Shown piece after piece: positions 30,140 through 37,188 of a stretch of 37,188 nt of DNA. This DNA comes from Prorocentrum cordatum. Lineage: Eukaryota > Sar > Dinophyceae > Prorocentrales > Prorocentraceae. Made by a program: the position numbers and the translations under genes. The stretch is from contig CAUYUJ010020516.1 of the NCBI GenBank assembly GCA_963575745.1, positions 602,936-640,123 on the forward strand, in the 5' to 3' direction. Numbering within the stretch: the first letter of the stretch is position 1; each line of letters opens with the position of its first letter. The notes beneath the pieces were generated by a model that saw nothing but the letters and a program-made list of their open reading frames with translations, did not search any database and was not told where the DNA came from.

Positions 30140-31700
30140 CCACGGCCGACGTATCTGCTCCCAACGTCCTGGAGGGAGCACCCCGGCGGCGCGGGAGCGG
30201 CCAAGCCCGGCATGCTGGCGAAGACAGCCCCGATGTCCCAGGCGACGCCCGCGAGCGCGGGGGGCGGCGCGGCCGGGACGAGCGCCGTCGTGAGGGCCGC
30301 GGTGGGGCTGTCGCCTGCCGAGCTGCGCGGCTGCGCGGGGGGCCGGGCGCCCCCTGCGGGGGGGGAGTGCCGCAGCGCGGAGCCCAGGGGGCTGAACGGC
30401 TCCGTGGTGGCCTCGCTCCCGGGGCTCGTCAGCAACGTGTCCTCGGAGATGGTGGGGAGACCCAGCCCAGGCGTGGTCGTCCGCGCGTACTTGGCGGGCC
30501 GACGGGGCCACGCCACGGCGTCAACCGCCACGAGCTGGCGCTTCAATGCCTGCAGGTCGCCACCCGGGGACCCCAGTGTGCTGGCAGCGCGCAGCGCGGG
30601 GGTGCCCGGCGGCGTCGACGGGGCGGCCTCGGGGGCAGGCTGCGACGCGTCGACTGGGGCGCCGACGGAAGGACAGCTGGAGGCGGCGCCAGAGGCCTCG
30701 GGCGCCGCGACGGGGCCGCCCTGGGCCAGCGCCGCGCCGGGGGCGGCGCCAGGCCCCATGATCGCGCCCGCGTCGGCCGAAGAGGCTGCAGGCGCCGACG
30801 CCGCGACGGGGGGGGCGCCAGACTCCACGAGCGTGTCCGCGTCTGCCGACGCGGCTGCCGTCGCCGACGCCGCGACGGGGGGGGCGCCAGACTCCACGAG
30901 CGTGTCCGCGTCTGCCGAAGCGGCTGCAATCGCCGACGCCGCGCTGGGGCGCGCGCCAGACTCCGCGAGCGCGCCCACGTCGGCCGAAGAAGCTGCAGTC
31001 GCCATCGCCGCGTCGGGGCGGGCGCCCGACTCCTCGAGCGGGCCCCAGGCTGCGGGTGTGGCGGCAGTCTCGCCGGGGCCCTGGGGAGCGCACGGGCGCG
31101 GACTCGACCCCGGCGAAGGGTCGGGGACGTCGTCCATCAGAAGTGACAGGGTGGCCTCCAGGTCGTCGACGTCGAAGAGGTCGTCGGCAGGAGCTGGCTG
31201 CCCTGCATCCGCGGGGGGCGGGCCCGGCGATGGCGCCGCGCTCGGCGTCGGCGACGCCGCCGCGGCGCCGGTGGCGGGCTGGCCATCCTGCGGCGCACCC
31301 GCCCCCTCGATGGGCGCGAGCTGGCCCGCCCGCAGCGGCCCCGGCGCTGAGCCGCCAGGCGCGTCGGCGGGGGTCGGGCACGTGGGCGACGCAGCCCTCG
31401 ATGAGGCCTTGGGTGTCTTAGGCCCCTTCGAAGACCCTCTCGCACGACCCGCTGGCGCAGAGCGCGCGGGGCTCGCTTTGGGCTGCGAGCCGCATGACGC
31501 AGCGGTGTCCATGGCGCTCGTGAAGTCGGCCGACGCCTCCAACAGCCGATCACGCACGGACCGCCGCCCGGCGCGGGGCTGCTGGGCGGCGCCGCGACCC
31601 ATGGGCACCGCGAGGTCTACCGTCTTGATGTCGGGGGTGAGAGGGCACCCTTGAGCTGCGCAGCTGCCCGCGAGGATGGCGATCGGGCCCGACCAGCCCT
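30140..31700 (-). CDS. Gene B N-terminal exon: low-complexity region with 23-aa tandem repeats
   Basis: This is a long frame with a probable ATG at 31602 (MGRGAAQQPRAGRRSVRDRL); readable sequence upstream (ILAGSCAAQGCPLTPDIKTV) hints at a further 5' exon. It is Ala/Pro/Ser/Gly-rich. A stretch at about 31030-30740 encodes roughly five copies of a 23-residue repeat of the type SADADTLVESGAPPVAASAT. A short acidic segment LFDVDDLEATLSLLMDDVPD precedes them. Near the end, LKRQLVAVDAVAWPRRPAKY and TISEDTLLTSPG look less repetitive. The exon leads into the methyltransferase exons, so this is probably a disordered regulatory N-terminus, by inference from order and strand. Confidence 0.55.
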
Positions 31701-32268
31701 GCGAGCGCACGAGACGTCCTCGTCGCGCCACCGTCGTGGCGGAGCCACCGACCGGGCTGGCTCGTACGCCGACGGGCGGACCATTGGAGGAGATGCGGGA
31801 GGAGGGTGCATGGGTGCGAGGAGCAGAAGGGCGTGGAAGTGCAGGCGGAGGACGAGGACTAGGAGGCGGCGGAGGGGGTCAGGGGGAGGAGGAGGAGGGC
31901 GGATAATGGACGAGGAGCGGGGGAGCGGGAGGGATGAGGGACAAGCGGAGGGGAGAGGGCGAGGGGAGAGGGCGAGGGGGGAGACGGCCGCATCCTCCTC
32001 AGCAGTGTACCCCCTGCTATTCCCATCCATCCTCCCTCACCTCGGTCTCCACCCTCGTCACCTCGGTACCCACCCGCGCTGCCCTCCTCATCCTCACCCT
32101 GATGAGTCGACCTCCACTCGACAGGAGCCCCCGACCCACGCCGCCCGCCCACCCGCGGCCGTCGACGCCCGTCGCGATCGATGAACGACCGATGATCTGA
32201 CGCTGGCACTGCCCCGCCAAACAGAACGCCCGGTGGTGGCGACGTCCCGTCGCACAACCGAAAAGTTC
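31701..32268. other. Spacer or 5' region between genes A and B
   Basis: GGA-rich sequence covers 31860-31990 and C/T-rich sequence 32000-32110. It may hold a short 5' exon of gene B near 31700-31760. No clear gene and no SL-like sequence are seen. Confidence 0.35.
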
Positions 32269-35200
32269 CTAGACCCGAGGCGGGGTGGTCAAATCCTCCG
32301 GGTGGGCGGCGGGGCCCAACTCCCGGATGGCCAAGGCGAAATGGAGGGCCTTGGCATTGGGAAGCGAATTGTCGATGCTCAGCCCCGCGAGCAACCATCG
32401 TTTCAACTGCCTAACGCAGCCGGCGTCGTCTAAGGGGAAAGCGCCACCCACTCCGGAATAACCTAGTTTCCGTTTGCAGGTGGCAGCCTCGCCCCGGTTC
32501 AAATGAAGGCCACACGTGGCCCCCCACCCGTCCTGGACGAGGCGACCAGCCCGATCGCGCTTAAACGTCGGGGCGATCTCGAAAGGGCCCCAGGGCACCG
32601 CGCGCCTCTGGCGCGGAATCGCAGGCAGACCTGGGGGTGGGGGCGGAGGCGGAGGCGGAGGCGGAGGCGGAGGTGGAGACGGAGGCGGAGGTGGAGACGG
32701 CGGCCCCGGCGGATCAGCGCTGCCGCCAGGCGCTCCGCCAGCAGCGGCACCCCCGGCGCCGGGCGGCGGAGCCCCGGAAGCGCTGGCCGCGCTGGCGCCG
32801 GGCGGCGCGGCTCCGTCGTCGTTCCCGGAGCCGTCGCTGTCGAACGCCTGCTCCGCGTCGTCTGACAGAGACACGTCGGGGGCGCCTGACGCGCTGAAGA
32901 CGGACCCCTGCAGGCCTGCACCCAAAGACTGAAAGGCGGAATCGGCCGGCCCCAGTCGAGGCCCCCCTGGGATGGCGCAGGCCCTCGAGCCCCCAAGCGA
33001 ACGCCCAGTGGGCCCCGAGAAGGCCCCATCACAACAAGACATCAACGATCTCGACGGGGGTATCAGCTGTCGGGCTTCGCAGAGCCCGATGGGGGGCACG
33101 CTTGGAAGGGCGGAGGGCCACGACGGAGGGGCGGGGACTTAAGGAGGGGCAGGGGGAGGAGGAGGCCGGGGAGGGTGATGATGGGGAGCAGGCGTTTGAG
33201 GAGGAGGAGGAGGAGGAGGAGGAGGAGGAGGAGGGGGAGGGGGAGGAGGAGGAGGAGGAGGAGGAGGAGTGGAGGAGGAGGGGGAGGCGGATCCGAGGAG
33301 GAGGCGGAGGCTGCGACGGACGAAGGGGAGAAGGAGGACGAGGAGGACGAGGAGAAGGATGAGGACGAGGAGGGGGGGTGGGGGGGAAGGGGGGTGCGAC
33401 CGCGCCCCCCGTCCTCATCCACCTCCTCCGCCACCTCCTCATCCTCAGCCTCGTCATCCGCCCCCTCCTCATCTACCGCCTCCTCCTCCTCCTCCTCCGC
33501 CTGTGCCCTGATCTCCTGGCTCCATCCTCCACGTCCTCCTGCGCATCTTCTCCCGACTCCCTACTCCTCCTCCTCCTCCTCCTCCTCCTCCTCCTCCCCC
33601 TCCTCCGCCCCCTCCCCGTCTCAGACACCGCGTCCGAGCGCCGATCCCGCAAGTCCCTCAGCTGTCAACTGGGCGCCCGCGCGATGCGCGGGGGGCGGCG
33701 GCGGGGGCGACCAGCGCGCGAGGTATAGAACCTGTCGAACAGTTTGGCGGCCCTCGTACCAGGGTCAAACATCTGATCGAGAGGGGGCCGGTCGCCGTCA
33801 TCGACCACTGGGGGCTTGCCCTGGGGGAGCTGGGCACGCGGCCAGGCAGCGCGAGATGCCGAGGTGGTGGTGGTGGCGGGGGGGAGGGGTGGGGGAGGGA
33901 GGGGGGGGGGGCCTTCGCCCCGTCGCACACGTGGGCGCCGCCCCCCCCACCCCACCCCCCACGCTCCAACCCCCCGCCGCCGCCGACCCGCCCGTGCACC
34001 GCGTGCCGCATCCGGCCACTCAACGACGCCGACGATAGCGTCGTCGCGGTCGGCGTCGTCGCCGTCGGCGCCGTCATCGGCGTCGGCGGCGGCTGGAGGA
34101 GGCGCGGAGGGGGGAGATGAGGAGGGGGAGTAGGAGTAGGGATGAGGAGGGATGAGGGATGAGGAGGGAGGAGATGAGGTTGGAGGAGGGGGAGATGAGG
34201 AGGGATGAGGGCGACGACGCCGACGGTGACGACGACGGCGACGACGGCGTCGACGTCGTCAACGCCGTCATCGGCGCCGCATGGGGACGGGAAGTGCGGG
34301 GGGGGGCATCGCGCTAACCCAGCAGAGCCTCCGCGAGGTTCCCGACCACGACGACCGCCGGCCAGCGCGCCTCGATCCGCTGCTCGCCGATGCGCGCGCT
34401 GCCCTCGAAGAACGTCGCCTCGACCCTGGAGACGAGGAGGGCGTGCTCGGGGAGCGGGGTGAGGTCAGCGAGCACGCGCTTCACCAACGAGACGTGGTTG
34501 AGCACGACGAGCTTGCCACAGGCGTCCATGGAGAGCGACGCGCCGCCGCTGTCGGTAGGGTGTCCTGCGGCAGTAGCGGGCGGCCAAGAAAGGAACGCAA
34601 GGAGGAGGAGGAGGAAGAGGAGGACGACGAGTGGGGGAGGGCGGGCGGGGGGGGGGAGGGGGGGCAGGAGGCGGAGGGGGAGGAGAGGGCGGAGGCGGGT
34701 GGAGAGGGCGTGTGCGCGGGGGGGGGGGGGGGGGGGGGAGCGGGGAAATGGGGCGCAGCCGACGGGGGGGGGGGGGATGGGGGAAGAGGAAGGGTAGGCT
34801 GGCAGCAGGAGGGGCACGGAAAAAATACAATCCTGCCAAGAACAGGACCAAGCGGGGATCGCTGCCGCGCGCGTAGGCCACGAAGAAGTAGCCCTGTGGG
34901 GGGGGGGGGGCCAGCGTCGTCATCCATCTCCGGCTCCTCCTGCACCCTCCTCATCGCTCCTCTCCCCCTCGTCATCGGCCCTCCGCCGCCTCCTCCTCCT
35001 CCTCCTCATCATCCGCCTCGCCGTCGTCATCGTCAGCCTGCCCAGCAGTATCCTCCCTCCTCCTCCTCACCGTCCTGTGCCTCCTCCTCCTCCTCCTCCT
35101 CATCCTCCCCCCCCCATCGGCCTGCTCCCCATCCGCATCCGCATTCGCATCATCTCATGGTCCGTCCCCTCTGCCTCGCCCTCCTCCTCCGCCCCCTACC

Positions 35201-37092
35201 CTTCGTCGGCGTCGTCCTCGCGCGCATCCGCCCCCACCCCCCCCATTACCCTCCTCCTCGCCCTCCGCCTCATCATCCTCAGCCACCCGGGCGACGAGTG
35301 ACAGCACGGTCACCCCCCCCCCCCTCCCCCCCACCCCCACCCCCCGAGCCTCGCGACCAGGCACAGGCCCAGAGCCGTCCGCGATCCACACGTGCAGCCA
35401 GACGGACGCCAAGGAGTTGCTCCAGACGTGCTGCCACAACGCCTGCCCCGCCGAGACGAGCGCCGCGTAGATGTCCGCATCGTCGCGCGCGCAGACCCCG
35501 AAGTGCTTCTGGAAGCAGCAGCGCGCGATGGCGATGCGCCTCCCGCGCGGTATCGACCCCGCATCCGCCACGAAACACTGGCGGCGAAATTCAGCTCGAG
35601 CTTGCACCCCCCAGGACATGAAAGACGCGTCCTCGTGCAGCGCGCCGCTGGCCTCGAAGAAGGCGGCGCTGCTCACGGGGGCGTCGATGGAGGAGCAGCC
35701 CATCATCGCCGTGGGCGTCCAGGAGCTCGTCGGCGACGTGTCGGGCTCCTGCACCAGCTTGGACCGCTGCTTCTCGAGCTTCGCCTCCTGGACACGACTC
35801 TGGTAGACGGCCTGCTGGGCAATGGGTAACGCGTTGAACTCGGCGACCAGTTCGCGGCGGGCATCTGCTGGGGCCAACGTCGGATTCTCGATGAGCTTGT
35901 CCTGGACGTGCAGGTTGGCGCACAGTATGCACGCCGGCTGGGCCCTGGTCTGGCCTTTGGGCGGCGCCCGCGCCTCGTCTCGCCTAAGCGGCACGCCTGC
36001 TCTCCGGGCACTCGCCAACGACTCAACCCGCGGATCCTCGCCGCCTGCAGGCACGTGCTGGGCCACGCACTGCGACAGGAACCCGTTGCCGCACACGCGC
36101 TCTAGGACAGGGGCCTTGAGGTCGAACGGGAGGGACTGCCTGACCAGAGACAACAAGCGCTCGATGTGCATGTTGCACAGCAAGGCGTGCTTCGCGAACA
36201 GCATGTGCGCTGACCAGAAGTGCGCGTCATCTAACATCTCTGAATCCGATGGCCATAATCGGCGGAGCTTCCGAGCCAACCGAACCTCCAGGCAACGCAA
36301 CGGCTTCTGAAACAACCTCGCGACAGCAGCGGCTCGACCATCGGCGGACTCCATGCACCTCATGATCTCGAAAGGAACGTCGCTCAGCGGGACCACGAAC
36401 CGCCAGTGATGCTGCGCGTAGGCGGACGTGAGGATCTGGAAAGCGTGGGTCTTTGCAAGGTGCAGCGCCCGCGGCTCCAGCTCGTAGTGGAAGAAGAGCG
36501 TCCTGAGGGGCGTGTCGCCGGCGTCGGGCATCAGCACCCGGATGATCTCGCGCTGGCAGTGCTCGACCGGACTGACGCTCGGGTTGATCACCTCCAAGAG
36601 GCCGCCGCCCTTGCAGTCCAGGAACTCTAAGCGTTGCCACATCCAGTGCATCGGCCTTCCCGACCAGAGACTCGCCAACATCCGGGGGGGGAACGTGCTG
36701 GAACAATTGACGTCGCGGGCTCGCACCACTTTGCCTCTCAACCACCGCCTGTACTCGTCATCGCTCTCCTGCGGGACGCCGCCCTTCTGGCCAGCCGGGA
36801 AGGCCGCGGTCAGCAGGCGCCCGGCAAGCGAGTGCACCATCACGCCAGGGGCTTGCTCGGCCATCGACTCGTCGATCTGGCCCCACCGGTTCGTGGACGG
36901 CTCTAGACATCCGGGGCGAAGTACGATGTTGCACTCGTGCATGGCGGTGGCGAAGTTGGCGATGGCGTCGGCCCTGGACCTGCGCATGCCGCAGGCACGT
37001 TCGAAGTGCCGAATGCGGGGCGAGCGGATGTCCCCGTTCACGAGCCGAACCAACTTCTCGATGTGGCCCTTGACGATGTCGGCACCCTGCGG
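32269..37092 (-). CDS. Gene A: large multi-exon protein of unknown function, 5' end beyond window
   Basis: Exons read on the minus strand: about 37092-35355, 34895-34835, 34590-34314, 33850-33725 and 33100-32269 (stop at 32269). The large first exon opens ADIVKGHIEKLVRLVNGDIR and contains FFHYELEPRALHLAKTHAFQ, HHWRFVVPLSDVPFEIMRCM, LLCNMHIERLLSLVRQSLPF and VCGNGFLSQCVAQHVPAGGE. A later CILCANL and the helical segment EFNALPIAQQAVYQSRVQEA loosely recall an HMG-box helix. The last exon has a poly-Pro run from a (GGAGGC)n tract, then WGATCGLHLNRGEAATCKRK and CVRQLKRWLLAGL. I believe this WGATC..H...CKK...LK.WL pattern recurs in dinoflagellate hypothetical proteins, but I cannot name a function. 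The introns are GGA/CTC and G-rich tracts, for example 33195-33290, 34640-34790 and 34990-35110. Confidence 0.6.
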
Positions 37093-37188
37093 GGGAGGAG
37101 GAGGCGGAGGAGAGGGGGGAGGGGAGGAGGCGGGGAGGAGGACGACGATGATGAGGATCAGGAGTAGGAGGAGAAGGAGAGGGAGGAG

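Overview
The window looks like nuclear DNA of a dinoflagellate. It is very GC-rich, and coding exons are separated by introns packed with (GGA)n/(CTC)n, (GAT)n and G-rich tracts. All three host genes run in one direction, on the minus strand. Several places carry recognisable decayed copies of the dinoflagellate spliced leader (SL). The style suggests a Prorocentrum-like genome, but that is an impression; the order-level call rests mainly on the SL relics and on C5-methyltransferase exons of dinoflagellate type. I see no bacterial operons, tRNA, rRNA or CRISPR.

Layout of the host part, read on the minus strand from high to low coordinates. Gene A (about 37092 to 32269) is a large multi-exon protein of unknown function, cut by the right edge. 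Gene B (about 31700 to 6610) is a cytosine-C5 DNA methyltransferase. It has an N-terminal low-complexity, repeat-bearing region, a motif I exon (29238-29064), a motif IV exon (9611-9457), a motif VI-VIII exon (9180-8953) and a motif IX-X exon (7205-6610). Gene C (5858 to beyond the left edge) is another multi-exon protein of unknown function.

The main result is that gene B is split inside an exon by a 19,452-bp insertion, 9612-29063. It has about 32-bp terminal inverted repeats beginning CTTTCCARTGCTCAG, flanked by a 4-bp target duplication AAGA. Removing the insert and one AAGA joins the two half-exons exactly in frame (KYLF|RSVEDL). The insert therefore appears to be a giant cut-and-paste DNA transposon. 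Its cargo is: a plus-strand zinc-binding protein (10863-11789); a hAT-like transposase gene with an N-terminal zinc finger and an SSSGVEQQFS-type C-terminal segment (16540-13178, apparently frameshifted); its own compact C5 DNA methyltransferase (18001-16904); a 1.3-kb near-perfect palindrome (18685-19986); a large protein of unknown function (about 23875-20736); and a two-exon protein with a C-terminal Cys/His cluster (about 26967-25068). Both ends carry arrays of short subterminal repeats.

Three aspects deserve special attention. A transposon carrying a DNA methyltransferase sits inside a host DNA methyltransferase gene. The centre of the internal palindrome (19337.5) is exactly the geometric centre of the element (9612+29063 = 19321+19354 = 38675). 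At least three element genes are preceded on the sense strand by decayed genome-encoded SL sequences, which suggests past passage through mRNA.

Exon borders are approximate because dinoflagellate splice sites are not strictly GT-AG and no transcript data are available. Functions of genes A and C and of two element genes are unknown.
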